Assembly (NCBI GenBank): GCA_037349105.1
Contig: JAYJMM010000081.1
Span: 1 to 64,000 of the forward strand
DNA: 64,000 nucleotides
Direction: 5' to 3'
Origin: Limnomonas spitsbergensis
Lineage: Eukaryota; Chlorophyta; Chlorophyceae; Chlamydomonadales
The notes under the pieces were generated by a model, which searched no databases, had not been told where the DNA came from, and saw only the letters and a program-made list of their open reading frames with translations. Shown one piece after another: positions 62,001 to 64,000 of this stretch (position 1 is the first letter of the stretch; the number at the start of each line of letters is the position of its first letter). Position numbers and translations under genes: made by a program.

Positions 62001-63972
62001 GAACCCTCCATACCTGCCAGGCAGCGTGCGCCGCAATCATGCCCATCTCTCGCCGCATATGCAGCTCGCTCTTGTGCCACTCGCGGCCGCACAGGCTGCT
62101 CAGCCGCTCCCACTCTGCCAGGGCGGAAAGGCTGCGCATCTGACCCAGTAGGGCCTTGTGACGCTCGTGAGGCAGCAAGCCGTCCGGGGGGCCGGGATCA
62201 TCATCAAGTCTGTAATAGAGGGTGAAGGCACAGAGGGATCAACAGGTTGAATGGGGACCAGCAAGGCCTTATGGCACTCGTGAGGCAGCAGGCCGTCTGG
62301 GGGGCGGGTTTGTCGACCAATCTGTAACATACAGTGAAGTGTGGAGGGTGAAGGGTTCCAGAATGGGTGGGGCTGGTGTGGTAGCTTCTCATACCTGCCT
62401 TCTTTCATGCCCATGTTGTTGTGCTGCTGCCTGAAACCCCAAACCCCGTACCTCTCACCCTTACCTCTCACCCCAAAACCGTTACCTATAACCCCCAAAC
62501 CCTTACCTCTATCCCCAAAACCTGTACGCCGAAACCCTTACCTCTTACCCCCAAACCCTTTACCTCCAACCCCAAGCCCCCAGATCCGTCACCCCACCCA
62601 CCTCTTGGTGTACGCTTCCAAAGCCTCATCCCATCGACACAGCTTCTCATACCAGCCCTCCTTGAGGTCCATATTCAGGTGCTTCTGCGCGAACGTCAGG
62701 ATCCCATCTGCGGCCTCCGGCTGCCTGAGCTGGTTGTTGATGTGGATGAGCGCCTCCACCGCTGTCAGCGGGCTGGTCTGGAACTCGAGCTCCTTGTAGT
62801 GCAGCGCCTTGTAGGGTCGGGAAAAAATGGTCGAAAAAGGGTCGTGCAATGCAGATGTAGTGCAGCGCCTTGTAGTGCAGCGCCTTGTAGGGGTGCACAG
62901 GTCGGAAAAAAGGGTCGTGCAGTGCATATGTTGAATATTAAAAGGCTTATACATAAACTGTAAATGCGTTTAGCTTTTGATCCCTGTCGATGAGTTACGC
63001 CAACGGTGCACGCAGTAAAAAGTGATATGGGCCTGCCATTCCTCCCCCGATTCGAAAACGTGCGCAAGTCAGGGTTCAGGGTTTTGAAAAGTGCTCACTC
63101 GGCAGGCCACCACCACTACCTTGGCAAAGGCGTGGCACTTCTCCGCGAGGGCGCCCAGCGTGCGCGTGTCAAGGGGCAGGCGCTTGTCGTCATGCTCCAT
63201 GAACTCCGCGAGGTTGAGGAGTGCGGTCACGGTCTCGGGAGTGATGGTGGGGCTGGCCAATGCAGCTTCCAGGCTGCAAGGGAGGAGGAGGGGGGCGGGG
63301 GAGGGCGCTAAGGGGTGGGCTGGGGGAGAGGTGGGAGAGGGAGTGATGGTGGGGCTGGTCAATGCAGCCTCCAGGCTGAGAATCAGGGGCAGAGGGGATT
63401 CGCATGAGGATTGAGATAGGATGGAACTGTGCGTCCTGACAGTTGCTGGGAGGGCACATGCCCGCCGCAGCTCTTCAAACAGCGACAAGAGTGATGGTGG
63501 GGCTGGCTAGCGCGTCCAGTATGGCCACGCGAAGGACAGCGTCGGGCATTGGGGTGGGCTGGCTAGCGCGGCCTCGCGGCTACAGGAAGTCAGGAGTGAA
63601 TGAACAGAGAGGATGGAGGAGGCGTGGCAGGAAAGGGGTCTCAGGGTTTAAGGGGGGTGTCAGGGTTTTATCGCAAAGCAAGGCGGGTCCTAAGCTTAGG
63701 GCTTAAGGCTAAGGGTTCAGTCCTACAAATTAAAATTACACAGATTCGCTGGGGACATGCGTGGGGTTCGGGGTCAAGCCCGGAGAAGGCTTTAGTCCTT
63801 AACCCTTTGTAGGGCAAGGGGATTAGTTCAGCTGAGGGTTCAGCCCTGAGCCCTATCACACGGTTCACATGCATCACCTGCGCACGAGCTGCTCCTGAAG
63901 GTGGCCGTCCAGTTCGGACCAGCAGGACACGAAGCCCGGGGCAAACAGCTCCTTGGCCATCGAGGGATGCAC
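37986..63972 (-). CDS. TOR: TOR (target of rapamycin) serine/threonine kinase, C-terminal 1292 residues, 5' partial
   Basis: Join of 23 minus-strand exons, from 63878-63972 down to 37986-38063. They total 3879 nt with a TAG stop at 37986-37988, and every junction phase agrees. Order: FAT solenoid (residues ~1-590 of this part, with W-x-[26 protein letters not shown] and S-L-C-x-K/R-x-W motifs), end of FAT (587-710), FRB (about 711-830), kinase (about 856-1172) with G-L-G-D-R-H-P-S-N (1049-1057) and H-I-D-F-G-D (D1071), a low-complexity linker, and a C-terminal FATC ending G-W-C-P-F-W. This is the PIKK that, with Raptor and LST8, links nutrients to growth. Start codon and HEAT repeats lie beyond 64000. 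The kinase core is close to plant TOR. Confidence 0.95.
38070..38460 (-). other. Intronic open frame with a Cys-x-x-Cys cluster
   Basis: A minus-strand frame at 38179-38385 encodes A-R-C-Q-I-C...K-I-C-G-P-C-L-K-K...A-C-L-D-I-G, spaced like a zinc ribbon or the Cys-rich tail of piggyBac-type transposases. It lies in the last TOR intron and is not needed for the TOR frame. It may be a transposon remnant; assignment uncertain. Confidence 0.25.
38462..38800 (-). repeat. C-rich repeats with copies of the FATC exon donor
   Basis: The end of the neighbouring exon (plus-strand reading CCCCACCTGTGC(C/T)G(C/T)CAC then CGTATCGCTC) is duplicated at about 38608-38636, with shorter CCCCCACATGCCCC units throughout. 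Runs of 8-12 C are frequent. Confidence 0.75.
38801..38931 (-). CDS. TOR: TOR exon: N-terminal part of FATC
   Basis: 131 nt, two leading bases, phase 0 end, donor GTGGGG, acceptor CTTGCAG. It encodes [14 protein letters not shown] then [11 protein letters not shown] then [16 protein letters not shown] is the plant-type TOR sequence before FATC. Confidence 0.93.
39060..39615 (-). repeat. About 42-60 bp tandem repeats built on the linker exon donor
   Basis: Ten or so units read, on the plus strand, CCCACCCA(T/C)CA(G/T)GCCCT followed by AATCCTACACCCTGA and CCCTA(T/G)AA. ACCCACCCAT matches the donor plus exon end at 39616-39626. The filler is CCCTAAA-like. Confidence 0.8.
39622..39774 (-). CDS. 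TOR: TOR exon: linker between kinase and FATC
   Basis: 153 nt, two leading bases and one trailing base. It encodes a Gly/Pro/Ala-rich stretch followed by [19 protein letters not shown]. This is the negative-regulatory-domain position, which is poorly conserved in all TORs; plants have an R-E-K-E-I-L-Q-A-V here. Phases match both neighbours. Confidence 0.85.
39960..40596 (-). repeat. CCCAACCACCCCAACCGCC-type tandem repeats
   Basis: Intron filled with 18-45 bp units of CCCAACCACCCCAACCGCC and CGCTCATCAACCCACGCCC. A cluster at 40100-40215 is two near-identical 58-bp copies. Echoes of the neighbouring exon donor (CCCACCTGATG) are weak here. Confidence 0.8.
40597..40849 (-). CDS. TOR: TOR exon: C-lobe of the kinase
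   Basis: 253 nt, phase 0 to 1, acceptor GTGCGCAG, donor GTGGGA. It encodes [21 protein letters not shown] then ...[26 protein letters not shown], close to plant TOR, then an Ala/Gly-rich tail that starts the variable linker. Confidence 0.97.
40850..41488 (-). repeat. Intron with copies of the DFG-exon donor edge
   Basis: Pyrimidine-rich on the plus strand. The exon end and donor (plus reading CTACTCACCTTTTCCGGGAACTTC) recur as CAATTCACCTTCTT...AACT at about 41386-41410 and 41436-41462, and more weakly near 41150-41185. CCTAAACCCTACACCCTTGAA is repeated at 41290-41340. Confidence 0.75.
41489..41623 (-). CDS. TOR: TOR exon: catalytic and activation loops
   Basis: 135 nt, phase 0 to 0, acceptor CCCGTCAG, donor GTGAGT. 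It carries [18 protein letters not shown] (catalytic Asp, His and Asn) and [10 protein letters not shown] (metal-binding Asp), then M-N-R-E-K-F-P-E-K. All catalytic residues are intact. Confidence 0.98.
41640..41885 (-). repeat. Two decayed copies of the catalytic-loop exon 5' edge
   Basis: GATCACCCAGCCCCAGGATGTAACCCACCTG at 41702-41732 and a shorter version at 41838-41868 repeat the acceptor and first ~25 bases of the exon. They are joined by GGGGCAATGCAGTCAA(G/C) filler of about 120-bp period. Confidence 0.85.
41990..42228 (-). repeat. Duplicated exon edge and AACCC(G/T)GAA filler
   Basis: A copy of the next exon's donor edge (plus reading GATGGAAACGCCTACCAT then AGACATGA) lies at 42040-42065. 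CATGCCCACTCAATGCACGC-like units follow. Confidence 0.75.
42229..42312 (-). CDS. TOR: TOR exon: kinase hinge-to-C-lobe segment
   Basis: 84 nt, phase 0 to 0, acceptor GGATCCAG, donor GTAGGC. It encodes [17 protein letters not shown] then [11 protein letters not shown], matching [11 protein letters not shown] in plant TOR. Confidence 0.96.
42350..42685 (-). repeat. About 80-bp repeats with exon donor copies
   Basis: CCCTAATGCAGGTCCTCCCCCTAAAGGA occurs at 42529-42556 and 42609-42636, copying the plus-strand reading of the next exon's end (CTTATGCAGGTCCTCCCC at 42686). CTCCAACC and poly-C filler separate them. Confidence 0.85.
42686..42827 (-). CDS. TOR: TOR exon: N-lobe/hinge
   Basis: 142 nt, one leading base, phase 0 end, acceptor CTGGCAG, donor GTGGGA. 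It encodes [15 protein letters not shown] then [25 protein letters not shown]-x-L and K-V-E-V-F-E are TOR-invariant. Confidence 0.97.
42828..43215 (-). repeat. Four tandem copies and one long copy of the N-lobe exon 5' edge
   Basis: The plus-strand motif GAGATCTTGCGAGAGTCC(C)TGACAGGA is repeated at about 42868, 42942, 43006 and 43055 with AAAAAAGGGTGAAGGGTGA filler. A longer copy (43128-43185) includes about 50 bp of exon. Each keeps the acceptor-like CTGACAGG/CTGCCAGG. Confidence 0.9.
43216..43735 (-). repeat. Unique intron part, then a 24-bp repeat
   Basis: 43216-43470 is non-repetitive with nothing recognised. 43480-43615 holds six copies of the 24-bp unit TTTTCAGCAACTCAAACCCC plus ACAC. 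Confidence 0.85.
43780..45200 (-). repeat. 27-bp tandem array, about 50 copies
   Basis: The unit is CTCACATGCCCTCCTCACCC plus ACACTCC on the plus strand, with CCC(A/T)CCTCAC variants. Each unit includes CCTCAC, the reverse complement of the GTGAGG donor of the adjoining exon (45212-45217). No frame within 27 bp meets a stop, giving 440-498-codon Ser/Pro/His-rich open frames on the plus strand that are not genes. Confidence 0.95.
45218..45417 (-). CDS. TOR: TOR exon: N-lobe, G-H-E-D-L-R-Q-D
   Basis: 200 nt, phase 0 to 2, acceptor CCCTAAG, donor GTGAGG. It encodes [19 protein letters not shown] then ...[27 protein letters not shown]. The conserved Glu/Asp of the N-lobe helix are intact. Confidence 0.98.
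45420..46060 (-). repeat. 26-bp array and a long decayed copy of the neighbouring exon
   Basis: 45460-45815 holds about 13 copies of GGGGAGAGGAAGGGGGGCAG plus GGCTCA. A partial exon 5' edge copy (CGCAGGTCCTTGTGGCCCTTTA) lies at 45838-45859. At 45930-46062 there is a broken copy that includes GCTCTTAGGTGGTGCAG, GGCATGGTGTTCACCA and AGAGCTGCATCACGCGCTCG from the exon. Confidence 0.9.
46135..46590 (-). repeat. 54-bp tandem array derived from the inside of a TOR exon
   Basis: About eight copies of a unit with GGACAGGCCCTGCTCTGAGG, TTGTGCGGTCGTGCACC and CAGCATTGAGGAAGGC on the plus strand. It corresponds to the inner part of the exon at 45310-45365 (GACAGGTCCCGCTCTGAGG...GTGCGGTCATTGGCCAGCATG). 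Coding sequence from the middle of an exon has therefore been amplified within the intron. Confidence 0.9.
46740..47084 (-). repeat. TAGCTGAA(T/C)GG repeats and exon donor copies
   Basis: Units of 10-14 bp (GGTAGCTGAA, TGCATGGCAGC) surround decayed copies of the exon end. CACGTACCTTAAAGGAACATGGTA (46910-46934) and CACATACCTTGTGCAGGAACATGTATTC (46968-46995) mimic CACGTACCTTGAGCAGAAACATGTATTC at 47077. Confidence 0.85.
47085..47221 (-). CDS. TOR: TOR exon: start of kinase domain
   Basis: 137 nt, two leading bases, phase 0 end, acceptor GCTCCAG, donor GTACGT. It encodes [11 protein letters not shown] then [20 protein letters not shown] then Y-M-F-L-L-K. K-Q-R-P-R-K and G-S-N-G are the glycine-loop region; the last Lys corresponds to the human ATP-contacting Lys2187. 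Confidence 0.98.
47275..47335 (-). repeat. Copy of the kinase-start exon 5' edge
   Basis: GAGGTGCGAACGCCACAATG then GTCGCCAGGGCCTCACCGG on the plus strand repeats about 45 bp from within the exon (47171-47212), with substitutions. It is another exon piece within the flanking intron. Confidence 0.8.
47336..47835 (-). repeat. 26-28 bp repeat, CAGCTGTACACCCTAAGCCC type
   Basis: About 14 units of CAGCTGTACACCCTAAGCCC plus TAGTTT with modest divergence, preceded by GGGTGCAAGGTACAGGGTGT units. The content is telomere-like (CCCTAAGCCCTA). Confidence 0.85.
48053..48179 (-). CDS. TOR: TOR exon: end of FRB and linker to kinase
   Basis: 127 nt, phase 0 to 1, acceptor TTTTCAG, donor GTGTGG. It encodes [16 protein letters not shown] then L-E-L-Q-Y-V-A-P then [14 protein letters not shown] holds residues equal to the human rapamycin contacts W2101, D2102, Y2105 and F2108. 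Confidence 0.97.
48180..48690 (-). repeat. Intron with copies of the FRB exon acceptor edge
   Basis: GGTCCCAGGCCTG recurs at 48297-48311. A longer copy at 48390-48428 (CCGCTTGCTGATGCATTTGA then ATAAAATGTCCCAGGTC) mirrors about 40 bp of exon start. TTAAGGGTTTGGGGTTTAG-type units fill the rest. Confidence 0.75.
48691..49871 (-). repeat. About 52-57 bp tandem array, ~20 copies, each with a splice donor copy
   Basis: On the plus strand the unit reads CCTGCCCCACCTGGTGCAGT then GTGG(G/A)TCTCTC(T)CAC then CCCAGCCTGTCCACCCC. On the minus strand each unit contains CTGCACCAGGTGGGGCAGG, the last nine bases of the upstream exon plus the donor. The exon itself (49872-49941) is the right-hand end of the array. 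The 384-425-codon open frames seen on the plus strand are artefacts. Confidence 0.95.
49872..49941 (-). CDS. TOR: TOR exon: middle of FRB (70 nt)
   Basis: One leading base, phase 0 end, acceptor TTGTCAG, donor GTGGGA. It encodes [16 protein letters not shown] then E-A-E-L-H-Q. The leading base completes the Arg codon begun before the GC-AG intron, giving Y-G-R-E-L-T-E-A like Y-x-x-E-L-K-E-A of plant TOR. Confidence 0.93.
49942..51260 (-). repeat. CCCT-rich arrays in the GC-AG intron
   Basis: 49942-50285 is mostly unique, with short ATCCATCAG units. 50290-51260 is (CCCT)n mixed with a ~55-60 bp unit ending CTACTCTTCGCAGGAGTTAC, repeated about 12 times. On the minus strand this is purine-rich, with GTAACTCCTGCGAAGAG copies. 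Confidence 0.9.
51282..51359 (-). pseudogene. Duplicate of the 3' half of the FRB exon
   Basis: 78 bp repeat the exon at 51403-51480 with three or four changes, including the GC donor (51276-51281). The sequence between copies also repeats the intron start (AACTCTACAACTTGC). It keeps an open frame to the donor but has no clean acceptor, so it is most likely an unused duplicate; alternative use cannot be excluded. Confidence 0.8.
51403..51545 (-). CDS. TOR: TOR exon: FRB, with GC donor
   Basis: 143 nt, phase 0 to 2, acceptor TTTTCCAG. It encodes [19 protein letters not shown] then L-H-E-M-M-D then [12 protein letters not shown]. The intron starts GCAAGT (51397-51402 on the plus strand as ACTTGC), the consensus of GC-AG introns. 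The Ser equal to human S2035 is present. Confidence 0.95.
51560..52019 (-). other. Intron, mostly unique
   Basis: No gene recognised. Open frames of 60-83 codons on the plus strand (51715-51966) are not conserved-looking. Confidence 0.4.
52020..52160 (-). repeat. 52-bp tandem repeats of the FRB-start exon donor edge
   Basis: Two to three copies of GATCTCCTCAACACATGTCA then GATCTCATGCCAGATCTCACG, mirroring the plus-strand reading CTCCTCACCTCATGCCAGATC of the exon end at 52153-52173. Confidence 0.88.
52161..52256 (-). CDS. TOR: TOR exon: start of FRB
   Basis: 96 nt, phase 0 to 0, acceptor TTGGCACAG, donor GTGAGG. It encodes [21 protein letters not shown] then [16 protein letters not shown]-x-W-H-E is the TOR FRB helix. 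Confidence 0.97.
52440..52930 (-). repeat. Two diverged ~200-bp copies of the next exon's donor edge
   Basis: CACCCTCTCCAGCACTGCGTACGCCGCGTTGCG (52517-52550) and CACCCACCTGCTCCAGCACTGCAAGCGC...GTTGCGCCTG (52724-52770) repeat about 45 bp of exon plus donor (52925-52970). The filler repeats AACTTGCCACACAATCGCCACGCGACTG and ACAAATAAATA. Confidence 0.88.
52931..53218 (-). CDS. TOR: TOR exon: last part of FAT
   Basis: 288 nt, phase 0 to 0, acceptor CCTGCAG, donor GTGGGT. It encodes [13 protein letters not shown] then ...[16 protein letters not shown] then [17 protein letters not shown]-x-P-Q-I-I-A-R-I is near-identical in plant and human TOR. Confidence 0.98.
53240..54735 (-). repeat. Long intron with nested repeats: poly-C units and diverged exon-edge copies
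   Basis: Two ~1 kb halves (53270-54270 and 54350-54735) repeat the same order: GGTTAAATG(G/C)AACCC, AGACCAGGTGTTCATATCCC, CACAGACTGCTTTAACACAA and CAGCCTGCAAGTTCAGACCC. Poly-C runs of 9-17 and exon-derived units (CTGACCTGCAGGTTGCCAGT) occur near 53780, 54080, 54170 and 54255. No gene recognised. Confidence 0.85.
54736..55026 (-). repeat. Three near-intact tandem copies of a 66-nt exon piece
   Basis: Copies at about 54757-54822, 54846-54911 and 54942-55007 each repeat the last ~60 bases of the exon at 55027-55110. Each is bordered on the minus strand by CTAG on the 5' side and GTCAGC on the 3' side. Each is 22 codons long, phase 0 to 0 and open, and would add [20 protein letters not shown] if spliced in. 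The gaps between copies are about 25-30 nt of G-rich sequence, very short for introns. Confidence 0.85.
55027..55110 (-). CDS. TOR: TOR exon: FAT, G-F-F-R-S segment
   Basis: 84 nt, phase 0 to 0, acceptor CAGCCCAG, donor GTCAGC. It encodes [18 protein letters not shown] then G-D-R-T-G-N-L-Q. It matches V-P-A-V-Q-G-F-F-R-S-I of human mTOR. The acceptor was chosen to keep phase 0 with the exon at 56393; an upstream AG would break the frame. Confidence 0.85.
55111..55506 (-). other. Intron, purine-rich on plus strand
   Basis: Contains GGGGAGAGAGAGAGGAGG-type low complexity at 55150-55270. Nothing else recognised. Confidence 0.4.
55507..55856 (-). repeat. 20-bp tandem array with telomere-like core
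   Basis: About 17 copies of TATAGGGTTTAGACTGCAAA with single-base variants (CACTGC, GACTGA, GTTCAG). The unit contains one plant-type TTTAGG(G)-like core per period. Confidence 0.95.
55880..56392 (-). repeat. CT-rich low complexity and intron remainder
   Basis: 55885-56045 consists of CCCTCCCTTCCCTTCTCCTCCTAC-like units. 56046-56392 is C-rich intron without clear periodicity. Confidence 0.6.
56393..56975 (-). CDS. TOR: TOR exon: large FAT exon with Ala-rich insertion
   Basis: 583 nt, one leading base, phase 0 end, acceptor CATACTCAG, donor GTACGC. It encodes Y-N-P-L then [10 protein letters not shown] then A-R-L-K-H-L-V. An ~80-residue Gln/Ala/Gly-rich low-complexity insertion follows, then L-R-L-G-L-W-Q-W-T and [25 protein letters not shown]. 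The flanks match plant and human FAT; the insertion sits where TORs vary in length. Confidence 0.95.
56976..57290 (-). other. Intron, unique part
   Basis: Non-repetitive sequence; no recognised feature. Confidence 0.4.
57300..57663 (-). repeat. Two copies of the FAT exon donor edge in C-rich filler
   Basis: CACAGAAACAAATCTGAGCAGCTC then AAGAAGCATCCGCTCCGACTG (57407-57451) and CACAAACAAACCTGAGAAGC then TTGAATAGCATCAGCTCCGACTG (57501-57543) repeat about 35 bp of exon end (57664-57695), joined by CCCCCCTCC-rich sequence. Confidence 0.88.
57664..57845 (-). CDS. TOR: TOR exon: FAT, H-E-D motif
   Basis: 182 nt, phase 0 to 2, acceptor TGTCTGCAG, donor GTATGT. It encodes [17 protein letters not shown] then [26 protein letters not shown]-x-x-x-W-L-K-x-A-x-L-C-x-K-S-G is a TOR FAT signature. 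Confidence 0.97.
57846..58070 (-). repeat. Two ~100-bp tandem copies of the FAT exon 5' edge
   Basis: GTGTGAACAGGTTCTGCCAC then ACCTCCACATTGCCCTGGACGTATTTGAG and CCAGACCTGCAGAGGAGAGG recur at 57888-57960 and 57989-58062. They copy about 65 bp of exon plus acceptor, with a deletion that removes the C-G-G-T bases before GTCACGCC. Confidence 0.93.
58100..58490 (-). repeat. GGATCAG/GGGTCAT short-unit array
   Basis: Fifty or so 7-8 bp units alternate among GGATCAG, GGGTCAG, GGATCAT and GGGCCAG on the plus strand. All frames are open for 130-280 codons because the units lack stops; not coding. Confidence 0.93.
58667..58789 (-). CDS. TOR: TOR exon: FAT, T-E-L-E-E-V segment
   Basis: 123 nt, phase 0 to 0, acceptor GGTGTAG, donor GTGCGA. 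It encodes [19 protein letters not shown] then ...T-H-F-I-K-Q. It matches S-E-L-E-E-V-I-x-Y-K of mTOR, with a short A/E/G-rich insertion. Confidence 0.95.
58877..58928 (-). pseudogene. Copy of the T-E-L-E-E-V exon 5' edge
   Basis: CAGCACCGCCTCTAGCTCCG then TCAGCTGCTGCACCTGCACCTAAACCAGA duplicates about 45 bp of exon start and acceptor (58750-58797) with three or four substitutions. The TTTAGGG-like filler between the copies (58800-58865) is typical of this window. Confidence 0.9.
58965..59160. repeat. 9-bp repeat (ACAAGGATT/ACAAGGATG)
   Basis: About 21 units of ACAAGGATT, ACACGGATT, ACATGGATG and ACAAGGATG in a partial higher order (two or three ATT units then one ATG). It leads into a perfect hairpin. 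Confidence 0.92.
59151..59200. repeat. Perfect 17-bp inverted repeat with 16-nt loop
   Basis: AGGATTTGCTTTACAAG (59151-59167) and its exact reverse complement (59184-59200) flank a 16-base loop. The left arm merges into the 9-bp array. It could be a foldback remnant of a mobile element or a product of array replication. Confidence 0.9.
59201..59645 (-). other. Intron, unique part
   Basis: Non-repetitive intron DNA apart from TTCACACA(T/C) units near 59365-59405. No gene recognised. Confidence 0.4.
59646..59925. repeat. 14-bp array, GGGGTTTAGGCTGA
   Basis: About 19 near-identical copies with a few GGCTTA variants. The unit resembles a doubled, drifted telomere-like motif (TTTAGG). Confidence 0.95.
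59940..60798 (-). repeat. TTTAGGGT(A/G)TAGGG filler and three copies of the FAT exon donor edge
   Basis: Irregular GGGTCTAGG/GGGTGTAGGGT units run to about 60480. Decayed copies of the exon end with donor (CAGCTGCCCACACACC(A/T) then TGT...GTAGGCCCGCTC) lie at about 60480-60515, 60588-60625 and 60674-60724, before the true one at 60785-60820. Confidence 0.85.
60799..61017 (-). CDS. TOR: TOR exon: [11 protein letters not shown] segment
   Basis: 219 nt, phase 0 to 0, acceptor TTCACAG, donor GTGTGT. It encodes [11 protein letters not shown] then G-A-F-L-R-A-A-L then [14 protein letters not shown]. It matches L-G-Q-W-D-S-M-E-E-Y and G-E-S-Y-S-R-A-Y of mTOR. Confidence 0.97.
61040..61140. repeat. 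17-bp array with GGACCGTACGTGGTAAT
   Basis: Five tandem copies. The core CCGTACGTGG contains the palindrome GTAC/CGTACG. It lies in an intron just upstream (in transcription order) of the G-E-S-Y exon. Confidence 0.93.
61430..62013 (-). repeat. 50-100 bp repeats with eight or more copies of a FAT exon donor edge
   Basis: CCATACCTGCCAGGCAGC(G/A)TGCGC then CGC(G)ATATGCCCATCTCTCGCAGG and shorter (C/T)ACCTGCCAGGTATGA units fill the intron. CATACCTGCCAGGCAG is the exon end plus donor of 62014. Several copies keep up to 50 bp of exon. Confidence 0.92.
62014..62209 (-). CDS. TOR: TOR exon: FAT, L-G-Q-M-R-S-L segment
   Basis: 196 nt, one leading base, phase 0 end, acceptor ATTACAG, donor GTATGG. 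It encodes [10 protein letters not shown] then ...[18 protein letters not shown] then ...[11 protein letters not shown]. It matches M-L-G-R-M-R-C-L-E-A-L-G-E-W...A-A-A-A-A-W in mTOR. Confidence 0.97.
62225..62345 (-). pseudogene. About 80-bp copy of the preceding FAT exon's 5' half
   Basis: CAGCAAGGCCTTATGGCACT then CGTGAGGCAGCAGGCCGTCTGGGGGGCGGG repeats exon positions 62146-62195 with substitutions. An acceptor-like CTGTAAC follows. It is the start of the exon, duplicated into the upstream intron. Confidence 0.88.
62400..62601 (-). repeat. CCCCAAACCCTTACCTCT repeats
   Basis: Eight to nine units of about 18 bp (ACCC(C)CAAACC(C)TTACCTCT) fill the intron beside the next exon's donor. Confidence 0.85.
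62602..62807 (-). CDS. TOR: TOR exon: [12 protein letters not shown]
   Basis: 206 nt, phase 0 to 2, acceptor CCTACAAG, donor GTGGGT. It encodes [13 protein letters not shown] then [15 protein letters not shown] then ...[15 protein letters not shown]. It is near-identical in layout to mTOR (A-L-H-Y-K-E-L-E-F ... L-Q-Q-P-E-A-A-x-G-V-L). Confidence 0.98.
62808..62945 (-). repeat. Two or three copies of the A-L-H-Y-K exon 5' edge
   Basis: GTAGTGCAGCGCCTTGTAG recurs at 62856-62874 and 62873-62890. AGGTCGGAAAAAAGGGTCGTGCA(A/G)TGCA(G/T)AT repeats beyond. The copied unit spans acceptor and first 15 exon bases, so the exact acceptor used is ambiguous by one unit. Confidence 0.88.
62946..63119 (-). 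other. Intron, unique
   Basis: Short intron portion; no recognised feature. Confidence 0.4.
63120..63273 (-). CDS. TOR: TOR exon: [13 protein letters not shown]
   Basis: 154 nt, one leading base, phase 0 end, acceptor CTTGCAG, donor GTAGTG. It encodes L-E-A-A-L-A-S-P then ...[19 protein letters not shown] then [24 protein letters not shown] is a hallmark of the mTOR FAT domain. Confidence 0.98.
63274..63600 (-). repeat. Three decayed copies of the L-L-N-L-A-E exon 5' edge
   Basis: GTGATGGTGGGGCTGG(T/C)(C/T)A(A/G)(T/C)GC recurs at 63341-63366 and 63490-63513, and GGGGTGGGCTGGCTAGCGCGG at 63550-63570. They copy the plus-strand reading of the exon start (63240-63273). Confidence 0.88.
63878..63972 (-). 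CDS. TOR: TOR, most upstream exon in the window (FAT)
   Basis: 95 nt, phase 0 to 2, acceptor CTGGCAG, donor GTGATG. It encodes [20 protein letters not shown] then ...H-L-Q-E-Q-L-V-R, matching [14 protein letters not shown] of human mTOR. The preceding exons lie beyond 64000. Confidence 0.95.
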
Positions 63973-64000
63973 CTGCCAGAGATAGGAGGAGGGGGGGAGG

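Overview
The window is nuclear DNA of a eukaryote, most likely a green alga. Two spliced genes are visible: a chlorophyll b reductase-like short-chain dehydrogenase of the NYC1/NOL family (plus strand) and the C-terminal half of the TOR (target of rapamycin) kinase (minus strand). The first points to an organism with chlorophyll b. Degenerate plant-type telomere-like motifs (TTTAGGG/CCCTAAA) litter the introns, and TGTAA motifs of the kind green algae use as poly(A) signals follow the stop codons. A large-genome prasinophyte is my guess, but the species cannot be read from the sequence.

Layout. 1-21608 is one continuous satellite of the hexamer CATCGG. It is almost pure up to about 12.6 kb, then holds five copies of a 0.45-0.65 kb block of variant units, and ends in a (CATCGGGG)n octamer tract. 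After 470 bp of unique DNA comes a second octamer island (22080-23110) mixing CATCGGGG and CATCTGGG. None of this is coding: the hexamer has no stop codon in any of six frames, which creates huge meaningless ORFs. 23.5-24.4 kb carries what looks like a decayed piggyBac-type transposase on the minus strand.

From about 25.1 to 35990 the NYC1/NOL-like gene runs on the plus strand: nine exons are firmly placed and one more upstream is likely. From 63972 down to 37986 the TOR gene runs on the minus strand: 23 exons, 1292 codons plus stop. They cover the FAT, FRB, kinase and FATC regions; the N-terminal HEAT part lies beyond the right edge. The two genes converge on a 2 kb spacer holding a dispersed ~60 bp repeat. 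All splice phases agree and both reading frames close, which is strong internal evidence for the gene models.

The most striking feature is how the introns are built. Nearly every intron of both genes is filled with tandem or decayed repeats that contain copies of the adjoining exon edge, including the splice site: usually the last 10-80 bases of the upstream exon with its donor, sometimes the first bases of the downstream exon with its acceptor. The introns appear to have grown by repeated duplication across splice junctions, leaving dozens of decoy splice sites and several near-intact pseudo-exons. One TOR intron appears to use a GC-AG donor, and the reductase-like protein has His where the family has its catalytic Tyr. 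The two genes have no evident functional link beyond adjacency.
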